In this document: one piece after another, positions 1 to 9,500 of the stretch | How positions within the stretch are numbered: the first letter of the stretch is position 1 | How the letters are laid out: each line of letters opens with the position of its first letter | Origin: Parabacteroides sp. PF5-6 | GTDB lineage: Bacteria; Bacteroidota; Bacteroidia; Bacteroidales; Tannerellaceae | Reading direction: 5' to 3' | Assembly: GCF_029504695.1 (NCBI RefSeq) | Contig: NZ_JAQFIN010000008.1 | Location: 62,001-126,000, forward strand | Length of the DNA: 64,000 nucleotides | The notes under the pieces: model-generated | The model's database searches: none | The model's input: only the letters and a program-made list of their open reading frames with translations | Told to the model about the DNA's origin: nothing | Made by a program: the position numbers and the translations under genes

Positions 1-286
1 TTTTCGTCACCAATAAATAGGCAGAAGAAAAGCTGAACGCCGGTTTCTCGGCCGGTGCATACGTGCCAACCTCTTCCCCTTTGGCATTATACAGGCGGAC
101 CGTCATATCGCCTTCCCAGGGAGCAACGGTCGCCACCACCCATTTCCCGTCGTTCGAAAGCGCCCGTTCGGTGATCCGTTTCCATTGGACCAGATCGTCT
201 ACCGTAAAACTTCGTTGCGCAACCAGGAAAACAGGGAAAAGCAAGCCCAAACAAACAAACAGAGTGATTTTTCGAAGAAGTGTCAT
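1..286 (-). CDS. N-terminus of an S9 (prolyl oligopeptidase)-like peptidase, cut by window edge
   Basis: Reading from an ATG at 286 toward position 1 gives 95 codons without a stop, so the gene continues beyond the window. The first 23 or so residues form a signal peptide (basic start, LFVCLGLLFPVFLVAQ), predicting export. The mature start, with DLVQWKRITERALSNDGKWV, resembles the opening of Bacteroidota S9 peptidases, where the first beta-propeller blade follows a segment of the kind W-x-R-I-T-x-x-x-L-S-x-D-G-K-W. The catalytic serine hydrolase domain would lie outside the window. The family call rests on this short motif only; another exported propeller protein is possible. Confidence 0.55.
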   Translation of the reverse strand, partial: MTLLRKITLFVCLGLLFPVFLVAQRSFTVDDLVQWKRITERALSNDGKWVVATVAPWEGDMTVRLYNAKGEEVGTYAPAEKPAFSFSSAYLLVTK

Positions 287-385
287 ATCTTTAGCATTTA
301 GTAATGGAATGAAAGTGCAATTTTAGCATTTTCTGCCCAAATAGCCTAACAAAACCGGTTCTTTCCGCAAAAAAGCAGGGCAGCA

Positions 386-416
386 TTTGTTATTAAAGCC
401 AGATCGTGTATCTTTA
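386..416 (+). promoter_or_regulatory. Bacteroidota-type promoter of the POT-like transporter
   Basis: TTTG at 386-389 is followed after 19 bases by TATCTTTA at 409-416, matching the -33/-7 promoter of this phylum with one change in the -7 box. Transcription would begin about 25 bases before the ATG at 449. Confidence 0.6.
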
Positions 417-440
417 CCACACTAATTAAATCTAATTACT

Positions 441-452
441 TCATTCGAATGA
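441..452. promoter_or_regulatory. 12-bp palindrome overlapping the transporter start codon
   Basis: The perfect palindrome TCATTCGAATGA covers the ATG at 449. The same 12 bases recur at 4102-4113, overlapping another promoter. It could be an operator; no regulator is known. Confidence 0.25.
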
Positions 453-1867
453 GCATATTTAATAAATTCCCGCGCACCTTTTGGGTGGCGAACACCATCG
501 AACTGTTCGAGCGGTGGGCCTGGTACGGCTTCTTTATGCTGTTTGCCAATTATCTGACCGGATCTTCCGATATGGGAGGATTGGAGTTTTCACAAAGTCA
601 AAAAGGGATTATCATGGGGGTCGGCACAGGCATCCTCTACTTCCTGCCGGTACTGACGGGCGCCATCGCCGACCGTTACGGGTACAAGAAAGTGCTCTCC
701 CTGGCGTTTATTATCTATGCTTCGGCGTTTATCCTGTTCCCGTTGTTCTCGACCTTCACCGCCGTATTCCTGATCTATCTTTACCTCGCTGTGGGGGCGG
801 CATTGTTCAAACCGGTCATCTCCGCAACGATTGCCAAGACGACGACCGACGAGACTTCGTCGATCGGCTTCGGTATCTTTTATATGATGGTGAATATCGG
901 CGCTTTCTTCGGCCCGATGGTGACCCTGTTGTTCAAAGGCACTTCCCACCTGATCTTTTATGTGTCGGCGGGTATCATTATGATCAATTTCATTCTCTTG
1001 TTGTTCTACAAGGAACCCGGGCGGAAAGAGGTGGAAAAAGAAAGTTCGCTGTGGCAAACATTCGGTACGATATTCAAGAATATGGTCAGCATCTTCGCCG
1101 ACCTGAAGTTCTTGGTGTTCCTCCTGATCGTCGCCGGTTTCTGGACGATGTATCACCAACTGTTCTTCACCCTTCCGGTCTTTATCGCGCAATGGGTGGA
1201 TACCAGCGTGTTGTACTATTTCTTCGATCAGTATATTCCGTTTATCAGCGCGAACTACAGTCCGGCGCCCGGCGAGCTCGACGCGGAGTTTGTGACCAAC
1301 TTCGACGCGATGTATATCATCCTGTTCCAGGTTATTGTCTCTTCGATCGTCATGCGCCTGAAGCCGTTGAAGTCGATGATGTCGGGTTTCTTGGTTTGCT
1401 CGATCGGCATGTCGCTGACTTTGGTTTCCCAGAATGTATTGTTCACGATCGTTGCGATCCTGATCTTCGCTTTGGGCGAGATGGCCGGATCGCCCAAGAT
1501 CACGGAATATATCGGACGCATCGCACCTGCCGATAAGAAAGCGCTCTATATGGGTTATTCGTTTATCCCGGTCTTTATCGGGAACATCCTGGCCGGTATC
1601 ATCTCCGGGGTTGTCTATCAACGGATGTCGGATAAGGTAACGATCACCGAACGTTTCGTTTCCGAGAAAGGTTTGCAGATACAGGAAGGCCTATCCACCA
1701 GCGCCTACTTCGATGAAGTGGCCCGCCAGGTCAGCCTCACCCCCCGCGAACTGACCAACCTCTTATGGGAGACCTACAGCCCCTCCGACCTCTGGATGGT
1801 GCTCTTCGCCATCGGCATGGCTGCTGCTGTAGCGCTTTATTTCTATGATCGGATGTTGTCGGATTAA
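449..1867 (+). CDS. POT-like peptide transporter of the major facilitator superfamily
   Basis: A 472-residue inner membrane protein with about a dozen hydrophobic segments. Near residues 17-27 it has ELFERWAWYGF, close to the E-x-x-E-R-F-x-Y-Y-G motif of proton-coupled oligopeptide transporters (POT/PTR2). A motif-A-like loop (GAIADRYGYKK) follows around residue 70, and FYMMVNIGAFFGP near residue 150 resembles the PTR2 signature. These proteins import di- and tripeptides with protons. The gene stands alone behind its own promoter. The family is fairly secure; the substrate is inferred, since divergent POT-like members of Bacteroidota have not all been tested. Confidence 0.75.
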   Translation: MSIFNKFPRTFWVANTIELFERWAWYGFFMLFANYLTGSSDMGGLEFSQSQKGIIMGVGTGILYFLPVLTGAIADRYGYKKVLSLAFIIYASAFILFPLFSTFTAVFLIYLYLAVGAALFKPVISATIAKTTTDETSSIGFGIFYMMVNIGAFFGPMVTLLFKGTSHLIFYVSAGIIMINFILLLFYKEPGRKEVEKESSLWQTFGTIFKNMVSIFADLKFLVFLLIVAGFWTMYHQLFFTLPVFIAQWVDTSVLYYFFDQYIPFISANYSPAPGELDAEFVTNFDAMYIILFQVIVSSIVMRLKPLKSMMSGFLVCSIGMSLTLVSQNVLFTIVAILIFALGEMAGSPKITEYIGRIAPADKKALYMGYSFIPVFIGNILAGIISGVVYQRMSDKVTITERFVSEKGLQIQEGLSTSAYFDEVARQVSLTPRELTNLLWETYSPSDLWMVLFAIGMAAAVALYFYDRMLSD

Positions 1868-1923
1868 GGGGGAAGGATCTTCCCATCTCACTCGATTTGC
1901 AACCTACCACAGCTCCCTTTTTC

Positions 1924-2011
1924 AAACTACCGGTAGTTTGCGCGCGAACTACTAATATTTTGTCGACAAACTACCGGTATTTTGTTCGCAAACTACCGGT
2001 AGTTTCTGAAG
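1924..2011. repeat. 22-bp tandem array, 4 units, palindromic core AAACTACCGGTAGTTT
   Basis: Units start at 1924, 1946, 1968 and 1990, exactly 22 bp apart. Units 1 and 4 carry the perfect 16-bp palindrome; unit 3 has one change and unit 2 several. The array lies downstream of the transporter gene. This unit was not seen elsewhere in the window. Confidence 0.85.
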
Positions 2012-2079
2012 AAAATATTAACGACTTATTTTCAATGGGTTACAAATCCGCGAAATCCATTTGTATGGAAGAAGATTTG

Positions 2080-2363
2080 AAGGTTTCTGAACTCTGATTT
2101 TGCTGATTAAATGATCTGCTATGAGTCAGGTTTTGCATATTAACCAGTAGTATCTAAGCTCCTCTCCTGGACAGGAGAGGGGGACCGCCGCTTGCGGTGG
2201 TGGAGAGGTTGTCTTTGTAAGGTGGCTATATACCAAAAATTCCTAAATAGGAACAACCACTCCACCGCTGCAAGCAGCGGTCCCCAACTCCCCTCCTGCC
2301 TGAGGAGGGGTGGCGCGCCAAAGGCGTGACGGGGTGGTGGGAGGGCCAGGCAAGGAGCCAGGA
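2080..2363 (+). repeat. Composite hairpin element, family A, full copy
   Basis: Occupies most of the gene-free stretch 1868-2481. Outer flank from about 2080 (TTTCTGAACTCTG onward), then hairpin 1 at 2161-2180 (CCTCTCCTG/CAGGAGAGG, 9 bp), hairpin 2 at 2184-2201 (8 bp, one G-T pair), a central spacer, hairpin 3 at about 2263-2281 (CCGCTGC/GCAGCGG) and hairpin 4 at about 2290-2310 (CCCCTCC/GGAGGGG), ending AGCCAGGATA. The same element lies inverted at 55956-56232 and truncated at 33914-34119. Open reading frames across it are by-products of the repeat. Confidence 0.85.
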
Positions 2364-2481
2364 TAGTTTTAGTATCCACAAACAAAATACATAATCCGTG
2401 TGATCCGCGGCTTCAAAAATCTTCACATTTCAAACGATTTGAAAGTGCAATGTGCGGAATATTGAATAAGGACGTCAAAGC

Positions 2482-3438
2482 CTAAAACCGACTAATCGAC
2501 CCACCCCCGCCGGAGCTGCCGCCGCCCCAGGAGCCGCCGCCGAAGCCGCCGCCGAAGCTGCCGCCACCACCACTACCGAAGCTGCCGCCGGAGCCGATGA
2601 TGACCGGGCCGGTACTTTGGTGTAGCTTACTGAGGATATGGTTTTTGCGGTCGGTATGGCCGCAGTGGGTGCATCGGTAGATATCGACCGCCAGGCCTTC
2701 CGCCCGGTAGGAGGCTTGCGTCACGATCTCGCGCCGGACGTAGGCGAACGTTTTCTGCCCGCAGTTCGGACAGATCCTTTTCCGGTGTTTGTATTTGTAA
2801 GCCCAGACGGAAACCACCAGGATCAATAACGGGAAACCGGCCGTGATCAGTAGAAAGATATAAAAAGGAACCGCATCCTCTCCTTCCTCCGCACCGACCA
2901 TCTGCACCCGTTCGTAATCACTGGCCAACAGGTAATCCTTTACGGCCATCACGCCGTTCAACAGGCCCGCGCTATAGTTTCCCGCGCGCAGCTCGGCGAT
3001 CATATAGTTTTGCTGGATGCGGTAACAGATCGCGTCGGGCAATACCCCTTCCAGGCCGTAGCCCGTTTCGAACACAATGGATCGCTGCGTGGGTTCGGTG
3101 ATCAATTGGATCAGTAAGCCGTTGTCTTCTTTCGCTTTGCCCAGTCCCCAAAGTTGGAATAAGTCGGTGGCAAACTGGCGGGCATCGTTCTGCCCGATAC
3201 TCTCGACAGCGACCACCGCCACCTCGATGCCCAGGCTGTCTTCCAGTAGCTGAAGCGCCTGATTGATATACAACACATCCGCCGGGAGCAGGATCCCGTC
3301 GGGATTGCTCACGTGGTTATTCCGATCCGTAAGGCGGGTGTTGGGAATGGTCTTCAGCTTGTACTCCGCCCCGGTCGCCCGATTGACGGGCAACAACAGA
3401 AGAAATAAAAGCCAGAGTAGTACCTTCGTTTGATGCAT
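2482..3438 (-). CDS. TPM-domain membrane protein with zinc ribbon and Gly-rich tail
   Basis: A 318-residue protein with an N-terminal signal peptide (residues 1-23). A TPM (YgcG-like) domain covers about residues 35-175, a membrane segment lies near 190-210, and a zinc-ribbon-like CPNCGQ...CTHCG motif lies near 220-255. The last 35 or so residues are almost only Gly and Ser, as usual for YgcG-like proteins. The start overlaps the stop of the upstream lemA by one base (TAATG), so the two are co-translated. TPM proteins and LemA form conserved pairs; roles in membrane protein quality control have been proposed for the family but are not settled. Confidence 0.85.
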   Translation of the reverse strand: MHQTKVLLWLLFLLLLPVNRATGAEYKLKTIPNTRLTDRNNHVSNPDGILLPADVLYINQALQLLEDSLGIEVAVVAVESIGQNDARQFATDLFQLWGLGKAKEDNGLLIQLITEPTQRSIVFETGYGLEGVLPDAICYRIQQNYMIAELRAGNYSAGLLNGVMAVKDYLLASDYERVQMVGAEEGEDAVPFYIFLLITAGFPLLILVVSVWAYKYKHRKRICPNCGQKTFAYVRREIVTQASYRAEGLAVDIYRCTHCGHTDRKNHILSKLHQSTGPVIIGSGGSFGSGGGGSFGGGFGGGSWGGGSSGGGGSISRF

Positions 3439-4028
3439 TAGAACTCCACCTTTGGCGCGCGTTCCGCTCCGCTCTCTGCCGTGAAATAGGCTTTGGGGAA
3501 GAAGCCGAACATGCCGGAAAAGATATTGTTGGGGAAACGGCGGATATAGGTGTTATAACCTTGTGCCGTCTCGTTGAAACGCTGACGCTCGACAGCGATC
3601 CGGTTTTCCGTACCCTCCAGTTGCGCCTGCAGCTCCAGGAAGTTCTGGTTGGCTTTCAGGTCGGGATAACGCTCGACCACCACCATCAGGCGGGAAAGGG
3701 CAGAGCTCAGTTCCGACTGGGTCGACTGAAACTGCTGCAGCGCTTCCGGCGTCAGGTTCTCCGGATTGATATTCGTTTGCGAAGCTTTCGACCGGGCTTC
3801 GATCACGCCTTGCAAGGTAGACTGTTCATGGGTGGCATAACCTTTGACGGTATTCACCAGGTTGGGGATCAGATCCAACCGGCGCTGGTATTGGTTCTCC
3901 ACCTGGCTCCAGGCAGTCTTCACCTGCTCGTCCTGCGTGACCATCGCATTGTACACTCCTTTGACCCACACAAAAACCACAACGACCAGAATAATCGGTA
4001 TTGCGATCCATAAAAGTTTCTTCGACAT
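3438..4028 (-). CDS. lemA: LemA family membrane protein
   Basis: A 196-residue protein with one N-terminal membrane helix (residues 5-22, IAIPIILVVVVFVWVKGVY) followed by the helical LemA core: NAMVTQDEQVKTAWSQVENQ, then RRLDLIPNLVNTVKGYATHE, and a C-terminal F-x-x-x-A-Q-G-Y-N-x-x-I-R-x-F-P-N segment typical of the family. Length is normal. It is the first gene of a two-gene operon with the TPM protein. Family function is unknown; the pair probably acts at the cytoplasmic membrane. Confidence 0.92.
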   Translation of the reverse strand: MSKKLLWIAIPIILVVVVFVWVKGVYNAMVTQDEQVKTAWSQVENQYQRRLDLIPNLVNTVKGYATHEQSTLQGVIEARSKASQTNINPENLTPEALQQFQSTQSELSSALSRLMVVVERYPDLKANQNFLELQAQLEGTENRIAVERQRFNETAQGYNTYIRRFPNNIFSGMFGFFPKAYFTAESGAERAPKVEF

Positions 4029-4058
4029 TTTCTATGGCTGTTAAATTAAACGATCAGA

Positions 4059-4066
4059 CAAAACTA
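4059..4066 (-). promoter_or_regulatory. -7 box of the lemA operon
   Basis: TAGTTTTG on the minus strand fits TAnnTTTG, about 30 bases ahead of the lemA ATG. No clear -33 element is seen. Confidence 0.4.
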
Positions 4067-4101
4067 CGAAAAAAACAATTCACGACACATTTCTGTCGCA
4101 T

Positions 4102-4135
4102 TCATTCGAATGATTGCAATACTTTTTTATCTTTA
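4102..4135 (+). promoter_or_regulatory. Promoter of the small exported protein gene, with palindrome
   Basis: TTCG at 4105-4108 and TATCTTTA at 4128-4135 are separated by 19 bases. The -33 part lies inside the palindrome TCATTCGAATGA (4102-4113), also found at 441-452. Confidence 0.5.
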
Positions 4136-4166
4136 CCGCGTATTCACTAATTTAATAGTTAAACGC

Positions 4167-4550
4167 ATGAAAACCACCATTAAGTTTGTTTGCGCCATAT
4201 TATTCATGGCTTGTAGTACAACTCTGTTCGCACAGGAGAAAACCGTGCCCAAAGAAATCCTGGGCAAATGGAGTTATGTTTTGGAGAACCCCAATACGGG
4301 GGAAAGTTATGATGGGATCTGCACCATCGCCGAAAAAGACAATCAGGTGAAAGCCTTGATGCAGGTAGGCGACAACCCCGGAGTGAGTAGCTCGGCTTTC
4401 CGCCCGAATGCCAACGGTAAGTTTTATGCCGACATGGATTTAGAGGGCTATGGCTTCGGCCTCGCCTTTGAATTAGAGGGCGACAAGATCATCTGCACGG
4501 TCGAAACCGACTCGTTCGAATTTCCCATCGAGATGACGCGCGTCAAATAA
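4167..4550 (+). CDS. Small exported protein of unknown function
   Basis: The ATG at 4167 gives 127 residues: a signal peptide (MKTTIKFVCAILFMACSTT, then LFAQ) and a mature part that opens EILGKWSYVLENPNTGESYDG and reads like a small lipocalin-like or TIGR-type beta domain measuring ligand or turnover (WSY..., GICTIAEKDNQVKALM). An in-frame upstream start at 4110 would put 19 extra residues before the signal peptide and is less likely. I do not recognise the family. The gene stands alone, with a 21-bp repeat array directly after its stop. Confidence 0.75.
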   Translation: MKTTIKFVCAILFMACSTTLFAQEKTVPKEILGKWSYVLENPNTGESYDGICTIAEKDNQVKALMQVGDNPGVSSSAFRPNANGKFYADMDLEGYGFGLAFELEGDKIICTVETDSFEFPIEMTRVK

Positions 4551-4555
4551 AAGAA

Positions 4556-4639
4556 AAGGCCGGCAGCCTTTTGAAAAAGGCCGGCGGCCTTTTGGGAAAA
4601 GCCGGCAGCCTTTTGGGAAAGGCCGCCGGCTTTTTTATG
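4556..4639. repeat. 21-bp tandem array, 4 units, GGCCGGC type; probable terminator
   Basis: Units start at 4556, 4577, 4598 and 4619, exactly 21 bp apart, with the pattern AAGGCCGGCAGCCTTTTGG. The array fills the gap between the convergent genes 4167-4550 and 4652-6238. On the plus strand AAGCCGGC (599-606 of this kb) pairs with GCCGGCTT before a T run, so the last units can act as an intrinsic terminator. The same unit type occurs at 39270-39353 and 52639-52785. Confidence 0.85.
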
Positions 4640-4651
4640 CTTAAATAGGGG

Positions 4652-6238
4652 CTATCTGCCGACGCTAACTTTGTAGGTCGTTTCGCCCACATGTACCATA
4701 TATATACCGGCGGGCAAAGCGAAGGTGGCTGTTCCCTGTATCATCTGGTGGCGCAACAACTGGCCGGTCAGGGTGTAGACTGTCGCGGGCATCCGGGTAG
4801 GTGTTTCGATCGCCAGCTGGCCGTCACGGGTGTAGACGCGTACGGCGGCATCGAGTGTCGACATACCGGTGGTCGGGTGAGTCTTCCGCAGACGCACCTC
4901 CAGGTTGTGATCTTTTTCAATGGGGTTTAGGATATAGCTATAATAGAAGCCACTGCCCGAGGCTTTAAACGCGGTATCGACTCCATCAACAAGCAATATC
5001 ACGTTTCGCGCCGTCAGCTTCCGGTCTTGGGGCAGGAACTGCAAGAAGAAGTGGTCGCCCTGGGCGACCGTGTAAAGGCCCGTAGGGTAGCTCGCGTCAA
5101 TTCCTTCGCCTACCGTCAGGTCGATGGTGTGATAGACAGAGGTAACCGGAGGTACAGGCAGCGTGGCCAAAAGGGTATAGGAAAGGGGGCCAAGGTCAAA
5201 GTCAGCGTAATTACTGAAGGTAAACCGCAGTTCGACCTCGTCTTCATCCGTCGGCACGGTGTATGCGCCGGGCCAATCTTCCGTAGGCCATGCCGCCTGG
5301 CCGTATTTTACGCCCTGGCCAAGCGAAAGCCCCAGGTCGGCAAGCGTAAGCCGCTGACCGGGCCAGACTTCCATCGACATCCGCTGGCCGGAATAATTCG
5401 TCATACAGTTTTCGGGTAAGGCATCCAACAACTGCGTCAGATGGGAGAAAGGGATATAGTTGCGGACACAATAAAAATAGGTTAAGCCGGCACAGACCGA
5501 AGGGTCCAGCGTTTGCAGTTTATTGTCCTCGCATTGAAGTTCTTTCAATACCGTTGCCTCCGGGAAAATGAGGGTTTCGATTTCGTTCGCACCGCAACTG
5601 AGCACTTCCAAATGGGCTAAGCCTGACAGATCCAGTGTTTGCAGTTGGTTGTCGCCGCAATAGAGTTTTTCCAGCCGGGTAAGTGGCGATACATCCAGTG
5701 TGGAGAGCTGGTTGTCGCTACAGGATAATTCTGTCAACCGGGACAAGTGCGACAGGTCCAGCGTTTGCAGTGGGTTACCGAAACAGTAGAGCTTCAGCAG
5801 TTCGCTCAGCCCCGACAGATCCAGTGTTTGCAGTTGATTGTCGCCGCAATAGAGTTCCTGAAGATTTGCCAGGCCATTCACTTCCAGCGCATGAATCTCA
5901 TTGCTGTGAAGGTAGAGCTTTTGCAGTTCCACAAACCCGGTAAGATCGATCTCTCCACGCAATTTCACACTGGGGTCGTAGTCTTCATAATTCCAGTTTA
6001 TCTCGATGATATAGTTGTTCTCATCGGTGACTATCCCGTTCTTGGGGTCATCCCAAAACGCTTCGATGTAACTATATCCCAAACGCGCATAGTTGGTTTT
6101 ATTTATCTCCTCGTAGTTCAAGAAGGTTTCCAACACCGCTTTTTCGCTCGCGATATATTCCCGCGTCTCCCCTAAGGCTTCCATCGCGAAGCCGCACAAG
6201 AACAGGGGCATGAATACATAAAATAATACTCTTTTCAT
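4652..6238 (-). CDS. Secreted leucine-rich-repeat protein with T9SS-like sorting domain
   Basis: A 528-residue exported protein. Signal peptide about 1-23; LRR region about 95-265 with repeats of the kind LEKLYCGDNQLQTLDLSGL at about 21 residues each, including a Cys in most repeats; a beta-rich middle; a module at 368-451 shared with three other surface proteins in this window; and a C-terminal domain 466-528 (VRVYTRDGQLAIE, YTLTGQ, LPAGIYMVHVG) resembling type A T9SS sorting domains. It is probably delivered to the cell surface. The ligand is unknown. The sorting-domain call is by pattern; Bacteroidales without T9SS also carry look-alike domains. Confidence 0.8.
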   Translation of the reverse strand: MKRVLFYVFMPLFLCGFAMEALGETREYIASEKAVLETFLNYEEINKTNYARLGYSYIEAFWDDPKNGIVTDENNYIIEINWNYEDYDPSVKLRGEIDLTGFVELQKLYLHSNEIHALEVNGLANLQELYCGDNQLQTLDLSGLSELLKLYCFGNPLQTLDLSHLSRLTELSCSDNQLSTLDVSPLTRLEKLYCGDNQLQTLDLSGLAHLEVLSCGANEIETLIFPEATVLKELQCEDNKLQTLDPSVCAGLTYFYCVRNYIPFSHLTQLLDALPENCMTNYSGQRMSMEVWPGQRLTLADLGLSLGQGVKYGQAAWPTEDWPGAYTVPTDEDEVELRFTFSNYADFDLGPLSYTLLATLPVPPVTSVYHTIDLTVGEGIDASYPTGLYTVAQGDHFFLQFLPQDRKLTARNVILLVDGVDTAFKASGSGFYYSYILNPIEKDHNLEVRLRKTHPTTGMSTLDAAVRVYTRDGQLAIETPTRMPATVYTLTGQLLRHQMIQGTATFALPAGIYMVHVGETTYKVSVGR

Positions 6239-6384
6239 CTGTTGACATTTTAATTAATGAATACGTGCTTCACTCCCGACAGCACATGACCTATATAACG
6301 GTTATATGTTTCTATATCATTTTTTGCCTCTCTCTACTCCCCGGGGGATACAATCCGATAGGTATGCTCCCCCCTGCTGAAGAG

Positions 6385-6392
6385 CAAAAGTA
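6385..6392 (-). promoter_or_regulatory. -7 box of the LRR protein gene
   Basis: TACTTTTG on the minus strand matches TAnnTTTG. The GLUG gene has the same box, also with a 21-bp array starting about 20 bp upstream. Confidence 0.45.
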
Positions 6393-6410
6393 GAGACAAA
6401 AAAAGAGAGA

Positions 6411-6473
6411 GATGTCACAGATCTCGACGGGGGTGTCTCAAATCTCGAAAAAGATGTCACAGATTTCGACGGG
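6411..6473. repeat. 21-bp tandem array, 3 units, upstream of the LRR gene
   Basis: Units start at 6411, 6432 and 6453 (GATGTCACAGATCTCGACGG type). The array begins 18 bp upstream of the LRR -7 box and ends just after the GLUG gene, where the -33 region would be expected. Confidence 0.8.
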
Positions 6474-6475
6474 GA

Positions 6476-6508
6476 AGAAAAACAAGGTTTGTATAACCCT
6501 GTTTTTCT
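6476..6508 (-). terminator. Possible terminator overlapping the GLUG gene stop
   Basis: On the minus strand AGAAAAACAGGG and CCTTGTTTTTCT pair with one mismatch around a 9-10 base loop and end T-rich. It overlaps the stop codon of the GLUG gene by two bases. Confidence 0.4.
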
Positions 6509-9500
6509 ATCTGCCGATACTTACCTTATAAGTCGTTTGGCCCAGGCGCACCACATAAACGCCGGCCGGGCAGGCAAAGGTGGCTGTGCCGCATACCTTC
6601 TGGCGGTGTAAACATTGGCCGGTCAGGGCATATACCGCCGCGGACACCCGGTGGGGCGTTTCGATCGTCAGCCGTCCGTCGCGGGCGTAGACGCGTACGG
6701 CCGCTTCGGGCGTGAACGTACCCGTCGGATCGGTCGGCTCGACCGGCTCGAGGTCTTCCCGCAGGCGGATCTCGATCGTATGATCACGCGTGATGGGGCT
6801 TAAGATATAGCTACCGCCATGTCCGTCGGCAGAGGCTTGAAACGGGGTCTCTATGCCGTCGATCAATAAAAGCAGATCGGTCGCTGTCCGCGTCAGATCT
6901 TCGGGTGCGAATTGCAGGAAGAGATGATCCCCTTCGGCAACGGTGAATAGGCCCGCGGCGTAGTTGCACGCGATGGCAGGATCCACCACCAGCGTGATCG
7001 TATGCGTAACCTGGTTCTCTTTCTCTTCCTCTCCGGCCGGCACCGGATAAGGTTCCGGTTGCCAGGGGAAGTAAGGAGCGGTCTGCCCTCCGGCAATGGT
7101 CCATACATTCTCGAAATTCCAGTGCGTGAAGCTCTTTTGGCTGAGCATCCGGGAGCTGTTCAACGGAGAGACGCCGGCATATTCGTCCGTCAAAAGCGTA
7201 TAAAGATCCGCCATCCCTTCCTCCTCGATTTGCATGGTGGCAGCAATGCCCCATAATCTCTTGTTCGCCCCTTCTTGCTTGAGATAGAAACAGCCGGCGG
7301 CCGGTACGGGTTGGTCGGCGTTTTCAAATAACACACCGATCAAACCACCGATAGAAGAACCCGCGTCCGCATTTCCCGCCACAAGCGAAAGGCTGTATGA
7401 ATCCCTGATCTTTCCGTCCAGGAAACCGATCAAACCGCCCACCTGGCTTCCAGTCCCTTCTGCCGTGACCGTGCCCGTGGCATAACAGGTGGAGAGGATG
7501 CCTTGGGATAGCCCGATCAGACCACCAACCGAGCTGCCTGCACCGTTTGCGGCAACCGCCCCCATGGCGTAACAAGAGCTGACGGCACCCGTGTCGTAGC
7601 CGATCAGGCCGCCCACCATGCTGTCTTCACCGTTCGCCGTGACCGGGCCCATGGCGTAGCTCGAGGTTATTGTCCCGTAGTTACGCCCGATCAAACCTCC
7701 TGCCTTAGCCGTGACATTTTCGGTCTCTACCGTTACGGTAGCCGCACTCTTTGTAATCACACTCTCCTTTTCATTCGAACCGGCTAAGCCACCGATAATC
7801 GGTTGTATCCCATCTGCCGTCACCTTGCCTTCGGCAACACACGCGATCATCGCGCCCGCATTTACGCCGGCCAGTCCACCGGCATACATACCCGCAGCCT
7901 TCACTGTTCCGGAGAAAGAACCGGAGAGGAGGGTGCCCTCATTCGTTCCGGCCAGCCCACCGATATACTTCTTTGCCGCCAACACCCCGGACACGCGGCA
8001 GGAGGTGATTGTGCCCTCATTCGTTCCGACCAACCCGCCGACATACTGTTTGCCTGTGAGGGCTGCGTTGTCGGCCGACACGGCCAGTTCGAGGGTCAGC
8101 TCTTCAATCTTTCCCTCTAAAGCGATCACGCCAAAAAGACCGATTTGATTCTCTTCCGGCCGGTTGATCCAAAGGTTACGGATGGTTCTCCCATTCCCCC
8201 GGAAGGTGCCTCGAAAGCAGTTGTCAGACTGGGGACCGATGGGTGCCCAACCCTGGCCGGCGTTATAACCGTCACCGTTCTCCGACAGGAATTCTTCGAG
8301 GTCGATATCTTCCTCCAGAGAGAAATACTTGTCTTCGCCTTTCTCGTTCAGGTAATACCGTAACGCCGCCAGGTCCTCGGCGGTATAGATCAGGTAAGGA
8401 TCTGTATCCGAGCCTTTATTGGGAAACCAGGGGAGAACTACCGGCACCGGGAAGTTCTCCTGCTGTCCGATAAAAGAAGGAGAGTTCTCTTCGGAGTACA
8501 GGGTCCATACCGTAGAGAAGTCCCAATCCGCGAAATGCGTTTTGTCGGTCATCTCGGCAGCGGTCAACGGAGACAGACCGGGCGCTTCGTCCGTAAAAGG
8601 AGTGTACACACCGTGATTCACCGGAATTTCTTTGATGGTGGCAATACCCCATAAGCCTTTGTTGGTCCGCTCTTCCTTAAAGTAGAAACAGCCGGTGGGT
8701 ATGGGGGCGGGTTGGTTTGATTGTTTATACAATACACCCACTAATCCCCCGACATAAGCCTCCGCGTTCCCTTTTACCAGTGAAAGACTGTATGAATCCG
8801 TAAGCATACCACTCATAAAACCGATCAAACCGCCCACCTGGCAATATTTATTCTCCGCCGTCACCGCTCCGGTGGAATAACAATTGGAGATTGTACCTTC
8901 GGATACCCCGATCAAACCGCCGGCAGAGCTACTCGGTCCATTGGCCGTCACCGCGCCGGTGGCGTAACAGGTCGTGAGCACGCCATTCTCTTCATCGTTT
9001 CCGATCAAACCGCCGACATAGCTATGGTTGCCGGTGGCTGTGACCGCGCCGGTGGCGTAACAAGAGGTGAGTATGCCATCATTGCGTCCGACCAGACCGC
9101 CTGCCCGGGCGGAGTTGCTGTCGGTCTCTACCGTAGTGGAGGCATAGCTGTGGGTAATTTCAGCATTTGTTCCATTCGCACCGACTAAACCGCCGATGAT
9201 TGGGGATTCCCCATTTGTTATTACTTGTCCCTGGGCGCTACAAGAGGAAATAGAAAAGCTGTTTGATCCGGCCAGCCCGCCGACATACAGATCGGTAGAC
9301 ATCACTGTTCCGGAGAACGTAGTCGTAGTCATGCGGCCAGCGTTACTCCCTACGACGCCACCGAGATATATCCCTGCCGTCAGCGTGCCGGAGACATGGC
9401 AAGCCGTGATCTCTCCATAGTTCGCCCCTGCCAAGCCACCGACATATTTTTCACCCCTTATGGCCGGTTGATCTTCCGATGCGGCTAATTCGAGGGTCAG

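Noticed and set aside
481-1536. Long second frame inside the transporter gene
   Set aside because: Arg/His-rich shadow of the real frame, without domain or start support; GC-rich genes in this window give many such frames.
1897-2097. 66-codon frame containing repeated LPVV residues
   Set aside because: Derived from the 22-bp array; no supporting start or homology.
2140-2385. Open frame with LPPPRHAFGAPPLLRQ (also at 55956)
   Set aside because: By-product of the family A element in both orientations.
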